Shown: piece after piece, positions 6,378-12,806 of the stretch | Position numbering within the stretch: the first letter of the stretch is position 1 | How the letters are laid out: every line of letters starts with the position of its first letter | Assembly: GCA_023701085.1 (NCBI GenBank) | Contig: JAMPXR010000028.1 | Coordinates: forward strand, 1-12,806 | Source of the DNA: Ramlibacter sp. | GTDB lineage: Bacteria > Pseudomonadota > Gammaproteobacteria > Burkholderiales > Burkholderiaceae_C | Direction: 5' to 3' | DNA: 12,806 nucleotides | Notes under the pieces: generated by a model | Seen by the model: the letters and a program-made list of their open reading frames with translations, nothing else | Database searches by the model: none | What the model was told of the DNA's origin: nothing | Program-made: the position numbers and the translations under genes

Positions 6378-6416
6378 CTCGCGCAGGCGGCGTCGAGCTA
6401 GCGCAGGAGGCGTCGG
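6378..6416 (+). repeat. Imperfect tandem direct repeat, 20-bp period
   Basis: GCGCAGGCGGCGTCG (6381-6395) recurs as GCGCAGGAGGCGTCG (6401-6415), with one mismatch in 15. The similarity extends a few bases to either side. It occupies the stretch between the activator sites and the sigma-54 promoter, where related promoters often have an AT-rich IHF bending site; none is evident here. The two-helical-turn period could suit a protein-binding site, but chance in GC-rich DNA is possible. Confidence 0.4.
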
Positions 6417-6458
6417 CCCACGGGGAGGATCGCATGCATCAGCTGCACGCAGGGCGCG

Positions 6459-6474
6459 TGGCACGCCTCTTGCG
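6459..6474 (+). promoter_or_regulatory. Sigma-54 (-24/-12) promoter of the phenol operon
   Basis: TGGCACGCCTCTTGCG matches the sigma-54 consensus TGGCAC-N5-TTGC at every fixed position. The invariant GG (6460-6461) and GC (6472-6473) are exactly ten bases apart. Transcription should begin near 6484-6486, giving a leader of about 65 nt before ppsA. The divergent neighbour is a sigma-54 activator gene, and two matching activator sites lie upstream, so the element is well supported by context. Confidence 0.85.
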
Positions 6475-6551
6475 ATTCACCGACGACCCGGTCAAGGCGC
6501 GCCGGCAGCAGTCCCAGCGCCATCCACCTGCCGACTCTAGGAGACAAACAC

Positions 6552-8390
6552 ATGAAGTTTCCCGTTCCACACGACGTCAAGGCCAAGACCATTCCCGGCA
6601 CGGAGGGCTGGGAGCGGATGTATCCGTACCAGTATCAATTCGTCACCGACGACCCGGCGCGCAATGCCTACGAGAAGGAGACGTTCTGGTTCTACGACGG
6701 CCTGCATTACCCCGAGCCGCTGTACCCGTTCGACACGATCTGGGACGAAGCCTGGTACCTGGCGCTGTCGCAGTTCAACAACCGCATCTTCATGGTGCCG
6801 CCGGTGCGCGGCGTGGACCACCGCATCATCAACGGCTACGTCTACATCTCGCCGGTGCCCGTGAAGGACGGCGCCGAGATCGGCAGCCGGGTGCCGCATT
6901 TCATGGAGCGCGCCGGACACTATTACAAGAACTGGGATGCGCTGGAGGCGAAATGGAAGGTCAAGATGGAGGCCACCATCCGCGAGCTCGAAGCCCTGCA
7001 GATCCCGCGCCTGGCCGACATGGAGGAAATGTCGGTGGTGACCGACGCGGTCGGCGAGTCCAAGGGTTACCACCTGCTGAAGAACTACGACGACCTGATC
7101 AACCTCGGCATCAAGTGCTGGCAGTACCACTTCGAGTTCCTCAACCTCGGCTACGCGGCCTACGTCTTCTTCCTGGACTTCGCGCAGAAGCTGTTCCCCA
7201 ACATCCCGGCGCAGCGGGTCACGCAGATGATCTCGGGGATCGACGTGATCATGTACCAGCCCGACGAGGAGCTGAAGAAGCTGGCGCGCCGCGCGGTCGA
7301 ACTCGGGGTCGATGAAGTCGTGTGCTTCAGCCCGGAATGGACAGTCGTCGAGGAAGCGCTGAAGAAGCTGCCCAACGGCGTGCAGTGGCTGACGTCCCTG
7401 AACCTGGCGCGCGAGCCCTGGTTCAACATCTCCACCGGCACCGGCTGGTTCCATCACGATCGTTCCTGGAACGACCAGATGAACGTGCCGCTGTCGGGCA
7501 TCCAGACCTACATCGGGAAACTGCGCGAAGGCGTTGCGATCGACCGGCCGACGGAGAAAGTCCGGGCCGAGCGCGACCGCATCACCGCCGAATACCGCGC
7601 GCTGATCGACAAGCCCGAGGACCTCAAGCAGTTCGACGAGCTGCTCGGGTGCGCCAAGACCGTGTTTCCGTACGTGGAGAACCACCTGTTCTACGTGGAG
7701 CACTGGTTCCACTCGGTGTTCTGGAACAAGATGCGCGAGGTCGCGGCCATCATGAAGGAGCACGGCGTCATCGAGGACGTCGAGGACATCTGGCTGTTGC
7801 GCCGCGACGAGATCAAGACGGCGCTGTGGGACATCGTCACGGCCTGGGCGACGGGCGTCACGCCGCGCGGCACCCACACCTGGCCGAAGGAGATCGGCTG
7901 GCGCAAGCAGGTGATGGCGAAATTCAAGGAGTGGAACGCGCCGCCCGCCATCGGCACCGCGCCCGAGGTCATCCAGGAGCCGTTCACCATCGTTCTGTGG
8001 GGCGTGACGAACAAGTCGCTCGCCGACTGGGCCGCCGTCCAGGAGGTGGCCGACCCCGAGTCGATCACCGAGCTGAAGGGCTTCGCCGGCAGCCCCGGGA
8101 TCATCGAAGGGCTGGCGCGCGTGTGCAAGACGGTCGCCGAGGTCGGCGACCTGCGCCAGGGCGAAATCCTGGTGGCGCCCACCACGTCGCCCTCGTGGGC
8201 CCCCGCGTTCGCCAAGATCGGCGCCTGCATCACCGACGTGGGCGGCGTGATGAGCCATGCGGCGATCGTCTGCCGCGAGTACGGAATGCCCGCGGTGGTG
8301 GGCACCGGCCACGCCACCAAGATCATCAAGACCGGAATGATGATCAGGGTGGACGGCTCCTCGGGAGCGGTTTCCATCTCCCGGAAATAA
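6552..8390 (+). CDS. ppsA: Phenylphosphate synthase subunit A (phosphohistidine-carrying, phenol-phosphorylating)
   Basis: A 612-residue protein that should carry the second half of phenylphosphate synthesis, moving a phosphoryl group from an active-site histidine to phenol. The C-terminal part (about 520-612) is the swivelling phosphohistidine domain of the PEP synthase/PPDK family, with the signature GGVMSHAAIVCREYGMPAVVG and catalytic H569. This residue number agrees with the histidine I recall for the Thauera aromatica enzyme. The long N-terminal part has no PEP-binding barrel at its end, so the protein resembles the central region of PEP synthase plus a phenol-specific domain. ATG 6552 has AGGAG 8 nt upstream. 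It is the first gene after the sigma-54 promoter and is 48 bp from ppsB. The name follows the Thauera/Aromatoleum cluster; length and gene order fit. Confidence 0.92.
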   Translation: MKFPVPHDVKAKTIPGTEGWERMYPYQYQFVTDDPARNAYEKETFWFYDGLHYPEPLYPFDTIWDEAWYLALSQFNNRIFMVPPVRGVDHRIINGYVYISPVPVKDGAEIGSRVPHFMERAGHYYKNWDALEAKWKVKMEATIRELEALQIPRLADMEEMSVVTDAVGESKGYHLLKNYDDLINLGIKCWQYHFEFLNLGYAAYVFFLDFAQKLFPNIPAQRVTQMISGIDVIMYQPDEELKKLARRAVELGVDEVVCFSPEWTVVEEALKKLPNGVQWLTSLNLAREPWFNISTGTGWFHHDRSWNDQMNVPLSGIQTYIGKLREGVAIDRPTEKVRAERDRITAEYRALIDKPEDLKQFDELLGCAKTVFPYVENHLFYVEHWFHSVFWNKMREVAAIMKEHGVIEDVEDIWLLRRDEIKTALWDIVTAWATGVTPRGTHTWPKEIGWRKQVMAKFKEWNAPPAIGTAPEVIQEPFTIVLWGVTNKSLADWAAVQEVADPESITELKGFAGSPGIIEGLARVCKTVAEVGDLRQGEILVAPTTSPSWAPAFAKIGACITDVGGVMSHAAIVCREYGMPAVVGTGHATKIIKTGMMIRVDGSSGAVSISRK

Positions 8391-8438
8391 GCGGCATGGG
8401 CCCGGCGACGCGTGACGGCATCTGAACGGAGGCTGGCT

Positions 8439-9521
8439 ATGAAAAGCGCTACACCCCTGGTGTGCTGGTTCGAAGAGTGCAACAAGGACTCTGTGGACCT
8501 GGTGGGCGGCAAGTGCGCCTCGCTCGGGGAACTCATCAATGCGGGAGTGCAGGTGCCGCCGGGCTTCGCCCTGACGACCCATGGCTTTCGCCAGTTCATG
8601 CAGGGCGCCGGCATCCAGTCCATGGTCGGCAAGGTGCTGGACGGGCTCGATGAGCAGGACATGGACAAGCTCGAACATGCCTCGCGGGCAATCCGCGAAA
8701 TGATCGAGTCCTGCCCGATCTCCATTGAGCTCGAAGACCTGATCGCCGAGTCCTACCGCAAGCTGTCGGTGCGCAGCTGCGTTCCGGCGGTCCCGGTGGC
8801 GGTGCGCTCCAGTGCCACCGCCGAGGACCTCCCCGGAGCCAGCTTCGCAGGCCAGCAGGACACCTATCTGTGGATTCGCGGGATGGACGACGTGATGCAT
8901 CACGTGCGGCGCTGCATCTCCAGCCTCTATACCGCCCGTGCGATCGCCTACCGCATCAAGATGGGCTTCCCGCATGAACAGACCGCGATCAGCGTGGGCG
9001 TGCAGAAGATGGCCAATTCGCTGACGGCCGGCGTCATGTTCACCATCCATCCCGTGAACGGCGACCGTTCCGTGATCGTGATCGATTCCAACTTCGGCTT
9101 CGGCGAATCGGTCGTGTCCGGCGAAGTGACGCCCGATCACTTCGTGGTCAACAAGGTGGCCTTCGACATCCTGGAGCGCAAGATTTCCACCAAGCAGATC
9201 TGCTACACGGCGGACCTGAAGGAGCAGAAATCGGTCGCCATGGAAGTGCCGTTCGAGCGCCAGAACATCCAGTCGATCATCGACGACGAAATCACGGAGC
9301 TGGCCTGGATGGGCAAGAAGATCGAGCAGCACTACGGCCACGCGATGGACATCGAATGGGCGATCGACAAGGACCTGCCCTCGGGCGGGAACATCCTCAT
9401 CCTGCAGGCACGGCCGGAAACCGTGTGGAGCAGCAAGCAGCGCGCGGCGGTGTCGGGCGGCAACTCGACCGCGATGGACTACATCCTGGCGAACCTCATC
9501 GCCGGCAAGCGCTTGAGCTGA
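8439..9521 (+). CDS. ppsB: Phenylphosphate synthase subunit B (ATP-binding, PEP synthase-like)
   Basis: A 360-residue protein equivalent to the N-terminal ATP-grasp (PPDK_N) domain of PEP synthase. It should use ATP (going to AMP and Pi in the described enzyme) to phosphorylate the histidine of PpsA. Visible family motifs are DLVGGKCASLGEL at 20-32, VAVRSSATAEDLPGASFAGQ at 120-139, HAMDIEWAID at 301-310 and ILQARPETVW at 321-330, which together make a complete nucleotide-binding fold. PEP synthase joins this domain to the phosphohistidine domain in one chain; here they are separate genes. ATG 8439 is chosen because ACGGAGG lies about 7 nt upstream. An in-frame GTG at 8412 is less likely. It is followed 13 bp later by ppsC. 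Confidence 0.92.
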   Translation: MKSATPLVCWFEECNKDSVDLVGGKCASLGELINAGVQVPPGFALTTHGFRQFMQGAGIQSMVGKVLDGLDEQDMDKLEHASRAIREMIESCPISIELEDLIAESYRKLSVRSCVPAVPVAVRSSATAEDLPGASFAGQQDTYLWIRGMDDVMHHVRRCISSLYTARAIAYRIKMGFPHEQTAISVGVQKMANSLTAGVMFTIHPVNGDRSVIVIDSNFGFGESVVSGEVTPDHFVVNKVAFDILERKISTKQICYTADLKEQKSVAMEVPFERQNIQSIIDDEITELAWMGKKIEQHYGHAMDIEWAIDKDLPSGGNILILQARPETVWSSKQRAAVSGGNSTAMDYILANLIAGKRLS

Positions 9522-9534
9522 CGGGAGACAAGAA

Positions 9535-10221
9535 ATGCTGGTACGAAACTGGATGCAAGCCAATCCGCTGACCGTGGGCAGCGACACGCTGCTGGCGGAC
9601 GCCAAACAGATCATCACCGAGCACAACCTGCACGGCCTCCCGGTGGTGGATGACGGCCGACTGCGCGGCCTCATCACGCGTTCGAATTGCCTGCGCTGGG
9701 CACATTTCGCGCTGCGCAAGCAGAACATCCACGAGCTCGATTTCTTCACCCGCCGCGTCAAGGTGAAGGACGTCATGATCCGCAATCCCGCCACCATGGA
9801 CGCCGACGACACCATGGAGCACTGTCTCCAGGTGGGGCAGGAGCGCGGGGTAGGCCAGTTCCCGGTGATGGACGGGGACCGCGTGGTCGGCATGATCTCG
9901 GCCAACGAGGTCTTCTCGCTCGCCGCCCAGTTTCTCGGTGCCTGGGAAAACCGCAGCGGCGTCAGCCTGGCGCCGTTGGAGCTGAAACCCGGGACCATCG
10001 CCCGCATCGTCGAGGTCATCGACGCCGCAGGGGGTGAAGTCCAGGCGATCTATCCGCTGTGCAAACACGAGGCGGCGCAGCTCAAGCGCGGCCCCAGGAC
10101 CCTCGTCATCCGTTTCCATTCCGAAGATGCGTCCACCGTCGTCAAGGCGCTCGAAGACGCGGGCTATCCCGTCGTCGAGTCGGTGCACGGGAGGCATCAG
10201 GCCGGATACCAGCACGCTTGA
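9535..10221 (+). CDS. ppsC: Phenylphosphate synthase subunit C (two CBS domains)
   Basis: A 228-residue protein with two CBS domains, at about residues 5-60 (LVRNWMQANPLTVGSDTLLA to LRGLITRSN) and 77-132 (VKDVMIRNPATMDADDTMEH to VVGMISANE). A C-terminal stretch (about 145-220) resembles an ACT-like fold. CBS pairs bind adenine nucleotides. In the Thauera system, as I recall, this third protein is not catalytic but stimulates phenylphosphate synthase, so an adenylate-sensing regulatory role is likely. ATG 9535 has GGGAGACAAGAA directly upstream. The gene lies between ppsB and the carboxylase genes (39 bp to ppcB). The domain call is sure; the role is taken from known clusters. Confidence 0.88.
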   Translation: MLVRNWMQANPLTVGSDTLLADAKQIITEHNLHGLPVVDDGRLRGLITRSNCLRWAHFALRKQNIHELDFFTRRVKVKDVMIRNPATMDADDTMEHCLQVGQERGVGQFPVMDGDRVVGMISANEVFSLAAQFLGAWENRSGVSLAPLELKPGTIARIVEVIDAAGGEVQAIYPLCKHEAAQLKRGPRTLVIRFHSEDASTVVKALEDAGYPVVESVHGRHQAGYQHA

Positions 10222-10260
10222 AGCAAGCGTCACGAACCCTCATCAAGGAGCAAAACGCAA

Positions 10261-11678
10261 TGGACCTCAGGTATTTCATCAACCAATGCGAAGCCGCCGA
10301 CGAACTGAAGCGTGTCAAGGCGGAAGTCGACTGGAATCTGGAAATCTCCCATGTTTCGAAGCTGACGGAGGAAAGAAAGGGACCGGCCCTGCTGTTCGAG
10401 AACGTCAAGGGCTATTCCTCTCCCGTCTTCACGGGTGCCTTCGCCACCACCAAGCGCCTCGCGATCATGCTTGGTTTGCCGCATCACCTCTCGATGTGCG
10501 AATCGGCGCAGCAGTGGATGAAAAAGACGATCACCTCCGAGGGGCTGATCAAGGCCAAGGAGGTTCGCGACGGCCCGGTGCTGGAGAACGTCCTGGAAGG
10601 CAGCCGCGTCGACCTCAACATGTTCCCGGTGCCGAAGTTCTTCCCGCTGGATGGCGGCCGCTACATCGGAACCATGGTGTTCGTCGTGCTGCGCGACCCC
10701 GAGACCGGCGAGACCAACCTGGGCACCTATCGCATGCAGATGCTCGACAACAAGACCTGCGGCGTGCAGATCCTGCCCGGCAAGCGCGGTGAGCGGATCA
10801 TGAAGAAGTACGCCAAGCTCGGCAAGAAGATGCCGGCGGCGGCAGTGATCGGCTGCGATCCCCTGATCTTCATGGCCGGCACCTTGATGCACAAGGGCGC
10901 GAACGATTTCGACATCACCGGCACCGTGCGCGGCCAGCCAGCGGAATTCCTGATGGCACCGCTCACCGGCCTGCCGGTGCCCGCCGGCGCGGAGATCGTG
11001 CTGGAAGGCGAGATCGACCCCAACAACTTCCGCCCCGAAGGCCCGTTTGCCGAGTACACCGGCTACTACACGGACGAACTCCACAAGGTCATCAACAAGC
11101 CTGCGCTGGAGGTCAAGCAGATCCTTCACCGCAACAATCCTGTGCTGTGGGCCACCGGGCAGGGCCGTCCGGTCACCGACGTGCACATGCTGCTGGCCTT
11201 CACGCGCACGGCGACGCTGTGGACCGAGCTCGAGCAGATGAAGCTGCCCGGCATCCAGTCGGTCTGCGTCATGCCTGAATCGGCGGGCCGCTTCTGGGCC
11301 GTGGTGTCGATCAAGCAGATGTACCCCGGTCACTCCAGCCAGATCGCGAGCGCGGTCATCGGCAGCAACACCGGCTCCTACGGCATCAAGGGCGTGATCA
11401 CGGTGGACGAGGACGTCATGGCCGACGACCTGCAGCGCGTGATGTGGGCGCTGTCGTGCCGCTACGACCCGCTGCGCGGGACCGAAATCCTCAAACGCGG
11501 CCGCTCCACCCCGCTCGATCCCGCGCTCGATCCGGATTCCAGCAAGCTCATCACCTCGCGCATCGTGATGGACGCGTGCATCCCCTACGAGTGGAAGCAG
11601 AAACCCGTGGAAGCGCGCATGGACGAAGCGATGCTGGCCAGGATCAAGGCGCGCTGGAACGAGTACGGAATCGACTGA
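10261..11678 (+). CDS. ppcB: Phenylphosphate carboxylase, UbiD-like subunit (beta)
   Basis: A 472-residue protein of the UbiD decarboxylase family, one of two related large subunits of phenylphosphate carboxylase, which turns phenylphosphate plus CO2 into 4-hydroxybenzoate and phosphate. UbiD landmarks are present: GTYRMQ with R158, HKGANDFDITG at 211-221, and EGPFAEYTGYY with E260 and E265. R158/E260/E265 correspond in type and spacing to the Arg-Glu-Glu set that acts with prenylated FMN in UbiD (R173, E277, E282 in one numbering). An EVDW motif at 22-25 recurs in PpcA. ATG 10261 has AAGGAG 10 nt upstream. ppcD follows after 15 bp. Assigning it as beta rather than alpha rests on gene order in Thauera from memory. 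Confidence 0.87.
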
Positions 11679-11693
11679 AAGGGCAAACCGGAA

Positions 11694-12203
11694 ATGGACA
11701 AGGCGAAAGACATCAAGCTCGTCATCCTCGACGTCGACGGCGTCATGACCGACGGGCGCATCGTCATCGACGACAACGGCGTGGAATCGCGCAACTTCGA
11801 CATCAAGGACGGCATGGGCGTGATCGTGATGATCATGTCCGGCATCGAGGTGGCGATCATCACGTCCAAGAAATCCGGCGCGGTGCGGCACCGCGCCGAG
11901 GAGCTGAAGATCAAGCGTTTTTACGAAGGGATCAGAAAGAAGACCGAGCCCTACGAGGAAATGCTCAAGGAACTGAACATCACCGATGCCCAGGTCGCCT
12001 ACGTCGGCGACGACCTGGTCGACCTGTCGATGATGAAGCGCGTCGGGCTGCCGATCGCGGTGGGCGACGCCGTCGAGGACGTCAAGCGTTGCGCCGCCTA
12101 CGTCACCCGGGCGCGCGGCGGCCATGGCGCGGTGCGCGAAGTGGCCGAGCTGATCCTGCAGTCCCAGGACAAGTGGGAAAAGGTTCTGTCGAAGGTCGGC
12201 TGA
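11694..12203 (+). CDS. ppcD: Phenylphosphate carboxylase, HAD-phosphatase subunit (18-kDa type)
   Basis: A 169-residue HAD-superfamily protein of the KdsC type (C0 class, no cap). Motif I is LVILDVDGVMTDG with nucleophile D13 and acid D15. Motif II is AIITSKKS with S58. A basic segment with K82/K83 could supply the motif III lysine. Motif IV is VAYVGDDLVD with D106, D107 and D110, so all catalytic positions appear intact. In the known complex the small phosphatase-like subunit is thought to help release phosphate from phenylphosphate or a bound intermediate. Its location between the two UbiD-like genes matches the Thauera order, and it arises 15 bp after ppcB. An independent KdsC of lipopolysaccharide synthesis is unlikely in this setting. 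Confidence 0.87.
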   Translation: MDKAKDIKLVILDVDGVMTDGRIVIDDNGVESRNFDIKDGMGVIVMIMSGIEVAIITSKKSGAVRHRAEELKIKRFYEGIRKKTEPYEEMLKELNITDAQVAYVGDDLVDLSMMKRVGLPIAVGDAVEDVKRCAAYVTRARGGHGAVREVAELILQSQDKWEKVLSKVG

Positions 12204-12243
12204 TTTTTTTGTCTTAACTCTGAATCAAAGCTAGGAGCCAAAC

Positions 12244-12806
12244 GTGTCGAAGTTCAACGCGCCGAAGAGCAACCGCGAATTCATCGAGGCCTGCGTCAAG
12301 GCCGGCGATGCCGTTCGCATCAAACAGGAAGTCGATTGGGAGAACGAAGCAGGCGCGATCGTGCGCCGGGCCTGTGAATTGGCGGCGCCGGCGCCCTTCA
12401 TGGAGAAGATCAAGGATTACCCGGGCTTCAGCTATTTCGGGGCGCCTTTGTCGACCTACCGCCGCATGGCGATTTCGCTGGGCATGGCGCCGGACTCGAG
12501 CCTGCCGGAGATCGGCAAGGAGTACCTCAAGCGCACCAACGGCGAACCCATCGCCCCTGTGCTGGTGGACCGGAGCGAGGCCGCCTGCAAGCAGAACATC
12601 CTGATCGGCGATGCCGTGGACCTGTGCAAGCTGCCGGTTCCGCTGGTGCATGACGGCGACGGCGGCCGCTATGTCGGCACCTGGCATGCGGTCATCACCA
12701 AGCACCCGGAGCGCGGCGACGTGAACTGGGGCATGTACCGCCAGATGATGTTCGACGGGCGCACCATGTCCGGGGCCGTGTTCCCGTTCTCCGACCTGGG
12801 CAAGCA
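12244..12806 (+). CDS. ppcA: Phenylphosphate carboxylase, second UbiD-like subunit (alpha), 5' part
   Basis: The first 187 codons of a second UbiD-family protein, cut by the right edge. It begins at GTG 12244 with a good TAGGAG about 6 nt upstream and reads MSKFNAPKSNREFIEACVKA. It aligns by eye with the start of PpcB: VRIKQEVDW against KRVKAEVDW, and a shared YR-Q/M segment with R166 near the end. It is therefore a paralogue rather than a repeat of the same gene. The catalytic glutamates lie beyond the window. The known enzyme has alpha and beta UbiD-like subunits plus small gamma and delta ones, and the small delta gene (ppcC) would be expected downstream. It follows ppcD by 40 bp. Confidence 0.87.
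   Translation, partial: MSKFNAPKSNREFIEACVKAGDAVRIKQEVDWENEAGAIVRRACELAAPAPFMEKIKDYPGFSYFGAPLSTYRRMAISLGMAPDSSLPEIGKEYLKRTNGEPIAPVLVDRSEAACKQNILIGDAVDLCKLPVPLVHDGDGGRYVGTWHAVITKHPERGDVNWGMYRQMMFDGRTMSGAVFPFSDLGK

Noticed and set aside
6537..10019. An 1160-codon open frame on the - strand opposite ppsA, ppsB and ppsC
   Set aside because: Also a codon-position shadow. It spans several real genes and their gaps, is rich in His/Asp/Arg/Val, and shows no motifs.
10230..12125. A 631-codon - strand frame opposite ppcB and ppcD
   Set aside because: Antisense shadow crossing two real genes and the gap between them.
12185..12210. Possible intrinsic terminator: short hairpin and seven T residues after ppcD
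   Set aside because: The stem is only about four pairs (GTCG/CGGC, one a G-T pair). The T run directly follows the stop codon inside an operon where ppcA must be cotranscribed. At most it could cause a weak pause.
1..12806. CRISPR arrays, tRNA or rRNA genes, transposases, attachment sites
   Set aside because: None was seen: no regular repeat-spacer pattern, no cloverleaf-like element, no transposase-like protein, and no terminal inverted repeats.

Overview
The window is high-GC bacterial DNA, most likely from a betaproteobacterium of the Thauera/Azoarcus/Aromatoleum type or a related denitrifying aromatic degrader. This rests on gene content and order, the AGGAGACA-type ribosome binding sites, and a DmpR/XylR-class sigma-54 regulator. 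It was read by eye without database searches, so species-level placement is an inference.

The right half (about 6195-12806, + strand) is the start of an anaerobic phenol degradation operon. It encodes phenylphosphate synthase (ppsA, ppsB, ppsC), which uses ATP to phosphorylate phenol. This is followed by phenylphosphate carboxylase genes: a UbiD-like subunit (ppcB), a small HAD-phosphatase subunit (ppcD), and a second UbiD-like subunit (ppcA) cut by the window edge. Together they turn phenol into phenylphosphate and then 4-hydroxybenzoate. The small delta subunit (ppcC) and the 4-hydroxybenzoate-CoA steps would lie outside the window.

The control region (6156-6551) lies between this operon and a divergent DmpR/XylR-like activator gene (4404-6155, - strand). 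It contains a near-consensus sigma-54 -24/-12 promoter, two 16-bp sites resembling XylR/DmpR upstream activating sequences, a 20-bp-period direct repeat, and an FNR/Anr-like box. The box sits where a class II FNR site would be for the activator gene's own promoter. The layout suggests oxygen control of the activator and aromatic-effector control of the operon.

The middle (2966-4413) holds a GNAT acetyltransferase gene overlapping a cysteine-free Rrf2-family regulator gene (+ strand). Facing them is a small YhbP/PNPOx-like flavin-binding protein gene (- strand) that overlaps the end of the activator gene. The two convergent stop codons abut exactly.

The left part (1-2843, - strand) is a separate operon. 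It has a fused NDP-forming acyl-CoA synthetase with its ATP-grasp domain first, then a possible 48-codon ORF, then the N-terminus of a molybdopterin oxidoreductase with an atypical Fe-S cysteine pattern, running off the left edge. Its substrate cannot be told from this window. It is the least explained part.
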